Origin: Pseudoxanthomonas sp. J31
GTDB lineage: Bacteria; Pseudomonadota; Gammaproteobacteria; Xanthomonadales; Xanthomonadaceae
DNA: 64,000 nt
Direction of reading: 5' to 3'
Assembly: GCF_000510725.1 (NCBI RefSeq)
Contig: NZ_AZNZ01000012.1
Span: forward strand, 234-64,233
Position numbers and translations under genes: made by a program. Shown piece by piece: positions 10,700-19,505 of this stretch. Numbering within the stretch: the stretch's first letter is position 1; every line of letters starts with the position of its first letter. Below the pieces are notes generated by a model that was given only the letters and a program-made list of their open reading frames with translations, did not search any database and was not told the DNA's origin.

Positions 10700-10966
10700 T
10701 CAGCCGACGCTGAAGCCCGGCGGCACCCGCTCCTGGTGCGGGAAGCGCTCCACCGCCTCGACCTTGGCCGTCGGCGGCCCCTGGCGCAGCCACTGCTCCA
10801 GCGCGTCGATCGCCTCCGGGCTGCCGGCGGCGACCACCTCCACGCGCCCGTCCGGCAGGTTCACCGCGCTGCCATCCAGCCCCAGGTGCAGCGCCTGCTC
10901 GCGGGTGGATGCGCGGTAGTACACGCCCTGCACCTTGCCGCTGACCAGGAAACGTGCCGCGTCCAT
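10700..10966 (-). CDS. acyP: Acylphosphatase
   Basis: A small cytosolic enzyme that hydrolyses acyl phosphates. 88 residues of the alpha/beta acylphosphatase fold. The catalytic pair is visible as Arg18 (VQGVYYR, phosphate-binding loop) and Asn36 (SAVNLPDG), matching the family's Arg and Asn. It lies 3 bases downstream of the TlpA-like gene, so it is probably the last gene of a yihY-tlpA-acyP transcript. Confidence 0.93.
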   Translation of the reverse strand: MDAARFLVSGKVQGVYYRASTREQALHLGLDGSAVNLPDGRVEVVAAGSPEAIDALEQWLRQGPPTAKVEAVERFPHQERVPPGFSVG

Positions 10967-10969
10967 GGC

Positions 10970-11536
10970 TCAGCCCTCCGCCTTGCCGGCCACCGCCAGC
11001 TCGATGTCGCTGGCGCTCACCGGCCCCAGGAACTGGCGCGCGACCTTGCCGTCCGGCGCGAGCAGGTAGGTCATCGGCAATCCGCGCGGAGTGGCGAAGT
11101 CGCCCGGCGGCGCGTACGGATCCAGCACCACGATCGGGTACGAGACCGGGCGCTCGCGCAGGAACGCCTGCATTTCCTCGGTGGCGATGTCCTCGTAGGC
11201 CAGGCCCACCACCTCGATGTCCTCGCGCATCTCGTGCAGCGCCGACAGTTCCGGCATCTCCTGCAGGCAGGGCTTGCACCAGGTCGCCCAGAAGTTGACC
11301 ACCACCCAGCGCCCGCGCTGCGCGGCCAGGTCGTAGGGCTTGCCGTCCACCGCGGTGCCGGTGAAGGACGGGTACTCGGCGGTCTGGTCGACCACGCCGG
11401 GGCTTTCCAGCGGCGGCGGCAATTCCTCGGCCGACGGCGGCGGGCTGGCGTCGGCCGCGGACTGCGGCTCCGTGGCCTGGCGCCCGCAGGCGCACAGCAG
11501 GGCCAGCAGGGCCAGGGCGGGAATCGGGAAACGCAT
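10970..11536 (-). CDS. TlpA-like thioredoxin-fold lipoprotein
   Basis: 188 residues. Signal peptide MRFPIPALALLALLCAC with a lipobox-like LCAC (Cys17), then a Ser/Pro-rich linker, then a thioredoxin fold with the redox motif FWATWCKPC (Cys87, Cys90) and the cis-Pro region GLPMTYLLAPDG. It is probably a membrane-anchored periplasmic disulfide reductase or cytochrome c maturation-type thioredoxin; the substrate cannot be told from sequence. It starts 2 bases after the yihY stop, so the pair is likely cotranscribed. A Cys at the -2 lipobox position is unusual. Confidence 0.88.
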   Translation of the reverse strand: MRFPIPALALLALLCACGRQATEPQSAADASPPPSAEELPPPLESPGVVDQTAEYPSFTGTAVDGKPYDLAAQRGRWVVVNFWATWCKPCLQEMPELSALHEMREDIEVVGLAYEDIATEEMQAFLRERPVSYPIVVLDPYAPPGDFATPRGLPMTYLLAPDGKVARQFLGPVSASDIELAVAGKAEG

Positions 11537-11538
11537 GG

Positions 11539-13482
<1,944 letters not shown>

Positions 13483-13483
<1 letters not shown>

Positions 13484-13818
13484 TGCGCGCGCCTTCGCAC
13501 CGGGTGCTGGGCATCGCCCTGCTGGCCCTGGCCGGGCTCTACCTGGCCTGGTTCCACGACGACCGCCACGCCGCCGCGGCGCTGCTGGTGTTCGCCCTGC
13601 CGCCGCTGCTGCTGGCGGGGCCGGCCTGGCGCGGCGGGCGCAAGGCCGCGTTCTGGTCGGGCGTGCTGGCGCTGTTCTGGTTCAGCCACGGGGTGATGCA
13701 CGCCTGGGCGCATCCGGAAGCCGGGCTGTTCGCCTGGGCCGCGATCGCGCTGTCGCTGGTGGTGGTCATGGCCTCCAGCTGGCCGGGGCTGAAGGCGCGC
13801 TTCGGCCGCCGCGGCTGA
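13483..13818 (+). CDS. DUF2069 small membrane protein
   Basis: 111 residues with four hydrophobic segments (VLGIALLALAGLYLAWF, AALLVFALPPLLLAG, AAFWSGVLALFWFSHGVMHA, AAIALSLVVVMASSW), fitting the DUF2069 family. The conserved-looking FWFSHGVMHAWAHPE segment could be functional, but no activity is known. Its ATG overlaps the wrbA stop, so it is expressed with that quinone reductase. Confidence 0.85.
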
Positions 13819-13870
13819 GCGAAGGTTTCATTCGCACCTTTTCGCCCACCGGCGCGATAATCGCGCCGCG

Positions 13871-13921
13871 GCGGTGCCGGGCACCGCCCTCCCCCGTCCA
13901 CGGGTGCGGCCGCGGCCGCAC
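13871..13921. promoter_or_regulatory. Two hairpins in the leader of the asparaginase-domain gene
   Basis: GCGGTGC/GCACCGC (13871-13887) and the perfect 18-bp palindrome GTGCGGCCGCGGCCGCAC (13904-13921) lie between the DUF2069 stop and the AGGAG ribosome-binding site (13925-13929) at 13937. They may terminate the wrbA transcript or shape the leader of the next gene; no T-tract follows. Confidence 0.4.
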
Positions 13922-13936
13922 CGCAGGAGCCGCTCC

Positions 13937-14422
13937 ATGGAAGAACTGCTGATCGTCACCACCGGTGGCACGATCGACAAGATCTACTTCGACGACAAAT
14001 CCGACTACCAGATCGGCGAGCCGCAGATCGGCATGATCCTGCGCGAGCTGGGGGTGAACTTCCGCTTCACCGTGATCCCGATCCTGCGCAAGGACTCGCT
14101 GCACATCACCGACGCCGACCGCGAGCTGGTGCGCGCCACCATCGCCGCGCAGCCGGCGCGCCACGTGCTGGTGACCCATGGCACCGACACCATGGTCCAG
14201 ACCGGCATGGTGCTGCGCTCGATCGCGGACAAGACCATCGTCATGACCGGCGCACTGAGCCCGGCGCGGTTCCGCGGTTCGGACGCGGAGTTCAACATCG
14301 GCTGCGCGATCGGCGCGGTGCAGACCCTGCCGCCGGGCGTGTACATCGCCATGAACGGCCGGGTCTGGACCCCGGACAAGGTGCGCAAGAACGTGGCCGC
14401 CAACCGCTTCGAGCCGGCCTGA
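13937..14422 (+). CDS. Half-length asparaginase-domain protein
   Basis: 161 residues that match only the N-terminal domain of type I/II L-asparaginases. Both catalytic threonine motifs are present: LIVTTGGTIDK near the start and VTHGTDTMVQTG in the middle, followed by VMTGALSPARFRGSDAEFN. The C-terminal domain of a normal ~330-residue asparaginase is missing, and the gene ends cleanly at a TGA followed 10 bases later by ybaK, with no leftover second half. It therefore looks like an established short form rather than a recent truncation. AGGAG precedes the ATG by 7 bases. Confidence 0.8.
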   Translation: MEELLIVTTGGTIDKIYFDDKSDYQIGEPQIGMILRELGVNFRFTVIPILRKDSLHITDADRELVRATIAAQPARHVLVTHGTDTMVQTGMVLRSIADKTIVMTGALSPARFRGSDAEFNIGCAIGAVQTLPPGVYIAMNGRVWTPDKVRKNVAANRFEPA

Positions 14423-14432
14423 GGCCAGGCCC

Positions 14433-14921
14433 GTGTCGAAGGCGACCCGCGCCACCCGCGTCCTCGACGCCGCCGGCGTCGTCTACCGCCTGCATCCGTA
14501 CGACTACGACGCCGAGGCCAGCGTCCTGGCGGGCGGCAAGGGCCTGCAGGCGGCCGCCGCGCTGGGCGTGCCACCGGAGCGGGTACTGAAGACGCTGATG
14601 GCCTGGGTCGACGCCCAGGCGGTGTGCGTGGTCCTGCCCAGCGACCGCCAGGTCCAGCTCAAGGCGCTGGCGACGGCCGCCGGCGGCAAGGCCGCGCGGA
14701 TGATGGAAGTGGCCGAGGCCGAGCGCCGCAGCGGCTACAGGGTCGGCGGTATCAGCCCGTTCGGCCAGCAGCGGCCGGCGCCCGTGTGCTTCGAGCGCGA
14801 CGCGCTGGCCCAGCCGAGTGTGTTCATCAATGCCGGCCAGCGCGGCCTGCTGCTGGAGCTGGCGCCGGCGGATGCGGTGCAGGTGCTGCAGGCGCAGGTG
14901 GCGGCGATCAGCCGCGCATAG
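14433..14921 (+). CDS. ybaK: Cys-tRNA(Pro)/Cys-tRNA(Cys) deacylase YbaK
   Basis: A trans-editing enzyme that hydrolyses Cys wrongly attached to tRNA-Pro. 162 residues with a GTG start at 14433. The essential Lys is Lys53 (RVLKTLMAW), and the YbaK/EbsC-type segments GYRVGGISPFGQQ and VFINAGQRGLLLELAP are present. It lies 10 bases downstream of the asparaginase-domain gene and is probably cotranscribed with it. It is followed by repeat copy 3 in the convergent gap to sufT. Confidence 0.93.
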   Translation: MSKATRATRVLDAAGVVYRLHPYDYDAEASVLAGGKGLQAAAALGVPPERVLKTLMAWVDAQAVCVVLPSDRQVQLKALATAAGGKAARMMEVAEAERRSGYRVGGISPFGQQRPAPVCFERDALAQPSVFINAGQRGLLLELAPADAVQVLQAQVAAISRA

Positions 14922-14949
14922 CCGCACGCAGCCGTGTCCGGCTACGCCA

Positions 14950-14984
14950 CCCACGAATCCCGAATCCCGATCCCGAATCCCGGC
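14950..14984. repeat. Intergenic CGAATCCC repeat, copy 3 (half unit)
   Basis: CACGAATCCCGAATCCCGATC followed by CCGAATCCC in the convergent gap between ybaK and sufT. It resembles one arm of copies 1 and 2 and lacks the opposite arm. Confidence 0.55.
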
Positions 14985-15006
14985 GCCCAGGGTGCGCGAT
15001 GCGGAC

Positions 15007-15558
15007 TCAGTACATCCCGGTCTCGAGGCGCGCGGCCTCGGACATCATGTGCCGGCCCCACGGCGGGTCGAACACCAGTTCCACGTCGGCCTGGCTGATG
15101 GTCGGGATCTGCTCCAGCTTGGCGCGCACGTCGTCCACCAGGATCTCGCCCATGCCGCAGCCGGGCGCGGTCAGGGTCATCTTCACGTCGATGCCGCGGG
15201 TGCCGTCGTCCAGGTGCTTCAGGCTGGCCTCGTAGACCAGGCCCAGGTCGACGATGTTGAACGGGATCTCCGGGTCGAAGCAGGTGCGCAGCTGGCTCCA
15301 GACCATGGCCTCGACCTCCTCGTCGCTGGCGTCGGCCGGCAGTTCCAGCTGCGGCGGCACTTCCTTGCCGATCGCGTCGGCATCCTTGCCCGCGATGCGG
15401 AACAGGTTGCCTTCCACGAACACGGTATAGCTGCCGCCCAATCCCTGGGTGATGTAGCCGACGCTGCCGGCCGGGAGGGTCACCGCCTCGCCCTGCGGCA
15501 CCATGACGGCGGCGCAGTCGCGTTCGAAGCGGACGGGTTCGCTGCTGCGGGAGTACAT
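15007..15558 (-). CDS. sufT: Putative Fe-S cluster assembly protein SufT (DUF59/MIP18 family)
   Basis: 183 residues from ATG 15558 (MYSRSSEPVRFERDCAAVMV). The N-terminal ~90 residues form the SufT-specific part (GYITQGLGGSYTVFVEGNLFRIAG), and the C-terminal DUF59 domain shows DPEIPFNIVDLGLVYE and MTLTAPGCGMGEIL, whose Cys is the conserved cluster-related residue of the family. SufT acts as an auxiliary maturation factor for Fe-S proteins. It stands alone here with no suf genes beside it. It is convergent with ybaK and divergent from the small membrane protein at 15681. Confidence 0.92.
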   Translation of the reverse strand: MYSRSSEPVRFERDCAAVMVPQGEAVTLPAGSVGYITQGLGGSYTVFVEGNLFRIAGKDADAIGKEVPPQLELPADASDEEVEAMVWSQLRTCFDPEIPFNIVDLGLVYEASLKHLDDGTRGIDVKMTLTAPGCGMGEILVDDVRAKLEQIPTISQADVELVFDPPWGRHMMSEAARLETGMY

Positions 15559-15680
15559 GCGGCGGATATGGGGCAGCCCGCCCGCATATGCAAGGCGGCC
15601 AGCGGCCGGTGTGGGGAGGACGCTCATTCTAGCGCATGCCCGCCGGGCGTATCCTTGGCGACCCCTTCCGGATCCACCCG

Positions 15681-16106
15681 ATGCCCCGAACCCTGCATTC
15701 CCATGGCCGCCCACGCCGCGCCTGGCTGTGGCTTCCCCTGCTGTTGCTGGCCATGGCCACCGCGGTGGTCGCCTGGGGCGCCCTGGGCCTGGCCAGCGGC
15801 CGCCAGCACGGCTGGGTGGCGCTGCTGGTGGCGCTGGAGTCGGGACTGATGCTGCGCCTGGGCGGGATGCGCCCCGGCTGGGGACGCGCCGTTGCCGCCG
15901 CCGTGGCCACCGTGCTGGTGGTGGTCGCGGTGCAGTGGGCGATTGCCGCCGGCCATATCGGCGCGCAGATGGGCATGGCACCGTGGCAGGCGCTGCCGAA
16001 GATGGGGCCGCGCTTCGTGCTGACCCTCAGCCAGCTGGCCAATACCCGCCTGGACCTGTGGTGCCTGGCGCTGGCGCCGCTGCTGGCGCTGCGCGCCGGA
16101 CGCTGA
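15681..16106 (+). CDS. Hypothetical four-helix membrane protein
   Basis: 141 residues starting MPRTLHSHGRPRR, then probable membrane segments at about 14-35 (AWLWLPLLLLAMATAVVAWG), 45-62, 73-95 (AVAAAVATVLVVVAVQWAIA) and 122-137 (LDLWCLALAPLLALRAG). I recognise no family. An earlier in-frame ATG at 15636 would add 15 poorly coding residues. It lies between sufT and pntB and is convergent with pntB. The reading frame has the GC-rich third positions of its neighbours, so it is probably real. Confidence 0.65.
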   Translation: MPRTLHSHGRPRRAWLWLPLLLLAMATAVVAWGALGLASGRQHGWVALLVALESGLMLRLGGMRPGWGRAVAAAVATVLVVVAVQWAIAAGHIGAQMGMAPWQALPKMGPRFVLTLSQLANTRLDLWCLALAPLLALRAGR

Positions 16107-16151
16107 GCCGCCACGCAGGCCCCGGCGGCGCGCGCCGGAGCCGCGTCCGCC

Positions 16152-17579
16152 TCAATGGCCGCCGTCCAGCGCCTTCAGTTCGCTGACCAGGGCGTTGGCC
16201 ATGTCCGCGCCGTCGCCGTAGAGCATGCGGGTGTTGTCGGCGTAGAACAGTGCATTCTCGATGCCGGCAAAACCGGTGCCCTTGCCGCGCTTGATCACGA
16301 TGACGTTCTTCGACTCGACCACGTCGAGGATCGGCATGCCGTAGATCGGGCTGGACGGATCGGTCTTGGCCACCGGGTTGACCACGTCGTTGGCGCCGAT
16401 CACCAGCGACACATCGGTGTTCGGGAACTCCGGGTTGATGTCGTCCATGTCCGCGATCAGGTCGTACGGCACGCCGGCCTCGGCCAGCAGCACGTTCATG
16501 TGCCCCGGCATGCGCCCGGCCACCGGGTGGATCGCGAACTTCACCTTCACCCCGCGCTCGATCAGCCGCTGCGCCAGCTCCCAGATCTTGTGCTGGGCCT
16601 GGGCCACGGCCAGGCCGTAGCCGGGCACGATCACCACGCGCTCGGCGTAGGCCATCATCGCCGCCACGTCGCCGGCCTCGATCGGCTTCTGCGAGCCGCT
16701 GATCTCCTGCGCCTGGCCGGCGGCGCCGAAACTGCCGAACAGCACGTTGCGGATCGGCCGGTTCATGGCCTTGGCCATCAGCCGGGTCAGCAGGATGCCG
16801 GCCGCGCCGACCATCATGCCGGCGATGATCAGCGCCTCGTTGCCCAGCACGTAGCCCTCGAACGACACCGCCAGCCCGGTGAAGGCGTTGTAGAGGGAGA
16901 TGACCACCGGCATGTCGGCGCCGCCGATCGGCAGGGTCATCAGCACGCCCAGCAACAGTGCCACCAGGAAGAAGGCGATGATCGCCACCGGCTGCAGGCT
17001 GGTGGCCGCCCATGCCCCGAGCACCACCATGGCCAGCGCCACCAGCAGGTTGAACGCCTGCTGGCCCGGGAAGGCCACGCGCTTGTCCAGGCGCCCGTCG
17101 AGCTTGGCCCAGGCGACCACCGAGCCGGACAGCGACACCGCGCCGATCGCCGAGCCCAGCACCGCCAGCGCCAGTACCACTGCGCCCGGGCCGGCCGCCG
17201 GAGCCCCGGCCGGCGCGGCCTGCGCCAGCCCGGAGTAGCGCAGCAGCTCCACCGCGCCGATCGCCGCGGCCGAACCGCCGCCCATGCCGTTGTACAGCGC
17301 GACCATCTGCGGCATGTCGGTGATCGCCACCTTCTTGCCGGAGACCCAGGCCAGCACCGTGCCCAGCACCAGCGCCGCGACGATCAGCGCCAGGTTGTGC
17401 AGGTCCGGCAGCAGGAAGGTCGCGGCGGTGGCCAGCAGCATGCCGACGCCGGCCCAGTGGATGCCGCTGCGCGCGGTGGCCGGCGAGGCCATGCGCTGCA
17501 GGCCGAGCAGGAACAGGGTGGCGGCCACCAGATAGCTGGCGCCGACCAGCCACAGGCGCAGGTCGAAGCCGCCGCTCAT
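16152..17579 (-). CDS. pntB: NAD(P) transhydrogenase subunit beta
   Basis: Proton-translocating transhydrogenase subunit, 475 residues: about nine membrane segments in the first 270 residues, then the NADP(H)-binding domain III. Typical domain III motifs are visible: VPGYGLAVAQAQHKIWELAQ (Gly-rich NADP site), HPVAGRMPGHMNVLLAEA, DINPEFPNTDVSLVIGANDVVNP and VIVIKRGKGTGFAGIEN. Its ATG overlaps the pntAB stop (ATGA). With pntAB and the separate pntAA it makes the three-subunit, Rhodospirillum-type enzyme that uses the proton-motive force to make NADPH from NADH. Confidence 0.97.
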   Translation of the reverse strand: MSGGFDLRLWLVGASYLVAATLFLLGLQRMASPATARSGIHWAGVGMLLATAATFLLPDLHNLALIVAALVLGTVLAWVSGKKVAITDMPQMVALYNGMGGGSAAAIGAVELLRYSGLAQAAPAGAPAAGPGAVVLALAVLGSAIGAVSLSGSVVAWAKLDGRLDKRVAFPGQQAFNLLVALAMVVLGAWAATSLQPVAIIAFFLVALLLGVLMTLPIGGADMPVVISLYNAFTGLAVSFEGYVLGNEALIIAGMMVGAAGILLTRLMAKAMNRPIRNVLFGSFGAAGQAQEISGSQKPIEAGDVAAMMAYAERVVIVPGYGLAVAQAQHKIWELAQRLIERGVKVKFAIHPVAGRMPGHMNVLLAEAGVPYDLIADMDDINPEFPNTDVSLVIGANDVVNPVAKTDPSSPIYGMPILDVVESKNVIVIKRGKGTGFAGIENALFYADNTRMLYGDGADMANALVSELKALDGGH

Positions 17580-17875
17580 GCCTTGCCCCCGGGCTTCTTC
17601 GAGGACTTGAACATCTCCAGCATGCGCTCGGTCACCACGTAGCCGCCGGCGGCGTTGCCCGCGCCCAGGGCCACGGCGATGAAGCCCAGTGCCTTTTCCA
17701 GGGTGGTATCGGCGTGGCCGAGCACCACCATCGCGCCGATCAGCACCGCGCCGTGGATGAAGTTGGATCCGGACATCAGCGGCGTGTGCAGGATCACCGG
17801 CACCCGCGAGATGATCACGTGGCCCGCGATGGCCGCGAGCATGAAGATGTACAGCGCTACGAAACCGTCGTTCAT
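17576..17875 (-). CDS. pntAB: NAD(P) transhydrogenase subunit alpha part 2 (membrane)
   Basis: 99 residues, three membrane segments (FVALYIFMLAAIAGHVIIS, GAVLIGAMVVLGH, ALGFIAVALGAGNAAGGYVV). This is the small membrane part that completes domain II with PntB. It overlaps pntB by 4 bases. Unlike the usual pntAA-pntAB-pntB operon, pntAA is not directly upstream: 1.6 kb of oppositely oriented sigma-factor genes lie between, so this pair must have its own promoter in 17876-18089. Confidence 0.95.
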   Translation of the reverse strand: MNDGFVALYIFMLAAIAGHVIISRVPVILHTPLMSGSNFIHGAVLIGAMVVLGHADTTLEKALGFIAVALGAGNAAGGYVVTERMLEMFKSSKKPGGKA

Positions 17876-17890
17876 TGCGTCCTGCCTCCC

Positions 17891-17904
17891 CGGGCACGTG
17901 CCCG
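17891..17904. promoter_or_regulatory. Perfect palindrome between pntAB and the sigma-factor gene
   Basis: CGGGCACGTGCCCG, a perfect 14-bp palindrome with a central CACGTG, lies 16 bases upstream of the pntAB start codon and about 190 bases upstream of the divergent sigma gene. It may be an operator for pntAB-pntB or a leader hairpin. No regulator is identified. Confidence 0.35.
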
Positions 17905-18089
17905 CCCGGATGATAACCGCAGGCTGAACCCGGCTGGCGCGTGTCAACCGCGGCCCGCGGCGGGCGTTTACTGGTGCATCGAACCGCCACGAACGGGTGC
18001 AGATGAAACCGACGATCCCGCCGCCGTTGCCCGCCATGGCCGTGGCGTCCGCCCGGATCCACGGTACCCGCACCGGGGGCCGTTAAGCT

Positions 18090-18665
18090 GTGCTGGTGAC
18101 TCCGCCCGCATCGCCCGACACGGACGCGCCCGCCACCCCGGCCTGGGCCTCGCTGGACGCGTTCCTGGCCGACATCGGCACGCGCGCGTTCCGCTTCGCC
18201 GAGGCCGGCCTGCGCAACCGCGACGATGCGCTGGACGCGGTGCAGGACGCGATGATGCGCATGCTCGCCTACCAGGACCGCCCGGCCGCCGAATGGACGC
18301 CGCTGTTCTGGAGCATCCTGCGGCGGCGGATCATCGACCTGCAGCGGCGCTCGCGCTTCCGCCTGCGCTGGATGCTGCCGGCGGTGGCCAGCGACGATCC
18401 GCGCGGCGAGGACACCGGCATCGACTGGGCCGACACCAGCCCCGGCCCGGCCGAGGCCCAGGAGCGTGGCGAGACCTACGCGCGCCTGGTGGAGGCGCTG
18501 CGCCAGCTCCCGCCGCGCCAGCGCGAGGCGTTCACCCTGCGCGTGCTGGAAGAGCTGGACGTGGCCACCACCGCGCAGGTGATGGGCTGCTCGGAAGGCT
18601 CGGTGAAGACCCACCTGTCGCGTGCGCGGCAGGCCCTGAATTCGCAACTGGAGGACGTCCTGTGA
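18090..18665 (+). CDS. ECF-type sigma factor
   Basis: About 191 residues (GTG at 18090; a second GTG two codons in at 18096 is equally possible). Region 2 is seen as AFRFAEAGLRNRDDALDAVQDAMMRML with SILRRRIIDLQRR, and region 4 as LRQLPPRQREAFTLRVLEEL followed by the helix-turn-helix TTAQVMGCSEGSVKTHLSRA. It has no sigma 1.1 or region 3, as expected of an ECF sigma. The stop overlaps the next gene's GTG (GTGA). It is the first gene of a three-gene module lying in reverse orientation inside the transhydrogenase locus. Confidence 0.92.
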   Translation: MLVTPPASPDTDAPATPAWASLDAFLADIGTRAFRFAEAGLRNRDDALDAVQDAMMRMLAYQDRPAAEWTPLFWSILRRRIIDLQRRSRFRLRWMLPAVASDDPRGEDTGIDWADTSPGPAEAQERGETYARLVEALRQLPPRQREAFTLRVLEELDVATTAQVMGCSEGSVKTHLSRARQALNSQLEDVL

Positions 18666-19021
18666 CGACCGCACCCGATTCCCTCGACCGCCGCGCCCGG
18701 CAGCTGCACGCCGAAGCGCTGGCGCATGTCTCCCCCGAGGTGCGCGCGCACCTGCGCCGGGCCCGTCACGAGGCCATCTCCGCCGGTACGGAGCGCCCGT
18801 CCTGGCGGCTGCCCTCGTGGCTGGCCGGCGGCGCCATGGCCGCGGCCCTGGTGCTGGCGGTGGTCCTGCGCCCGGACCCGGCGCCGCCGCAACCCGACGC
18901 CCTCCCCGCCGCCGGCGTGGCCGCCGCCACGCTCGAGGATCCGGCCGTCCACCTGGAGGAGGATCCCGGCTTCTACCTGTGGCTGGCCTCGGCCGACGTC
19001 ACCGCCCTGGCCCTGGAGTAA
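18662..19021 (+). CDS. Single-pass membrane protein, candidate anti-sigma factor
   Basis: 119 residues from a GTG that overlaps the sigma-factor stop by 4 bases. A charged N-terminal cytosolic stretch (about 1-48), one membrane segment (LAGGAMAAALVLAVVL, about 54-70) and a short periplasmic Pro/Ala-rich tail with EEDPGFYLWLASADV. The topology and the coupling to the sigma gene fit an anti-sigma factor. I see no zinc-binding HxxxCxxC motif and no known anti-sigma family, so the role is inferred from position only. Confidence 0.75.
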   Translation: MTTAPDSLDRRARQLHAEALAHVSPEVRAHLRRARHEAISAGTERPSWRLPSWLAGGAMAAALVLAVVLRPDPAPPQPDALPAAGVAAATLEDPAVHLEEDPGFYLWLASADVTALALE

Positions 19022-19026
19022 CCGCC

Positions 19027-19476
19027 ATGAACCTGCGCCTGTCCCTCTGCCTTGCCGCGCTGCTGCTGCCGACCGTGGCCGCCGCCCGGCCCGCCCAACC
19101 CGCGCCCGCGCCGGCACCCGCCGCGCGCCAGGCGGAACTGCCGCGCTGGGAACAGCTGAGCGCCGAACAGCGCGAACTGCTGGTCGCGCCGCTGCGCGAC
19201 CGCTGGAACGACAACCCGCAGGAGCGCGCACGCATGCTCGAGCGTGCCCAGCGCTGGAAGGAACTGCCGCCGCAGGCGCGCGAACGCGCCCGCCGCGGCA
19301 TGCGCCGCTTCGAGCAGATGGACCCGGAGCAGCGCCAGCGCGCGCGTGCGATCTTCGAGGCCACCCGGCAGATGACGCCGGAGCAGCGCGAGCGCTTCCG
19401 CAAGGAGTGGGAGCAGATGAGCCCGGCGCAGCGCCAGGAATGGCTGCGCGCGCATCCGGCCAGGGACGCGCACTGA
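19027..19476 (+). CDS. Secreted DUF3106 protein
   Basis: 149 residues. Signal peptide (MNLRLSLCLAALLLPTVAAA) and a Pro/Ala linker, then a helical, Arg/Glu/Gln-rich repeat region with units like WEQLSAEQRELL, WKELPPQARERARRGM, QMDPEQRQRARAIF, QMTPEQRERFRKEW and QMSPAQRQEWLRAHP, a DUF3106 pattern. It resembles periplasmic stress-sensing helical proteins such as CpxP/Spy/ZraP only in general character. It starts 5 bases after the candidate anti-sigma gene and probably belongs to the same module as a sensor or target. Confidence 0.85.
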   Translation: MNLRLSLCLAALLLPTVAAARPAQPAPAPAPAARQAELPRWEQLSAEQRELLVAPLRDRWNDNPQERARMLERAQRWKELPPQARERARRGMRRFEQMDPEQRQRARAIFEATRQMTPEQRERFRKEWEQMSPAQRQEWLRAHPARDAH

Positions 19477-19485
19477 GTCGCGCGG

Positions 19486-19502
19486 GCCGGCCAGCGGCCG
19501 GC
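19486..19502. terminator. Hairpin between convergent DUF3106 and pntAA
   Basis: GCCGGCC-AGC-GGCCGGC in the 29-base gap between the two convergent stops. There is no T-tract, so at best it is a weak bidirectional terminator. Confidence 0.3.
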
Positions 19503-19505
19503 GGC

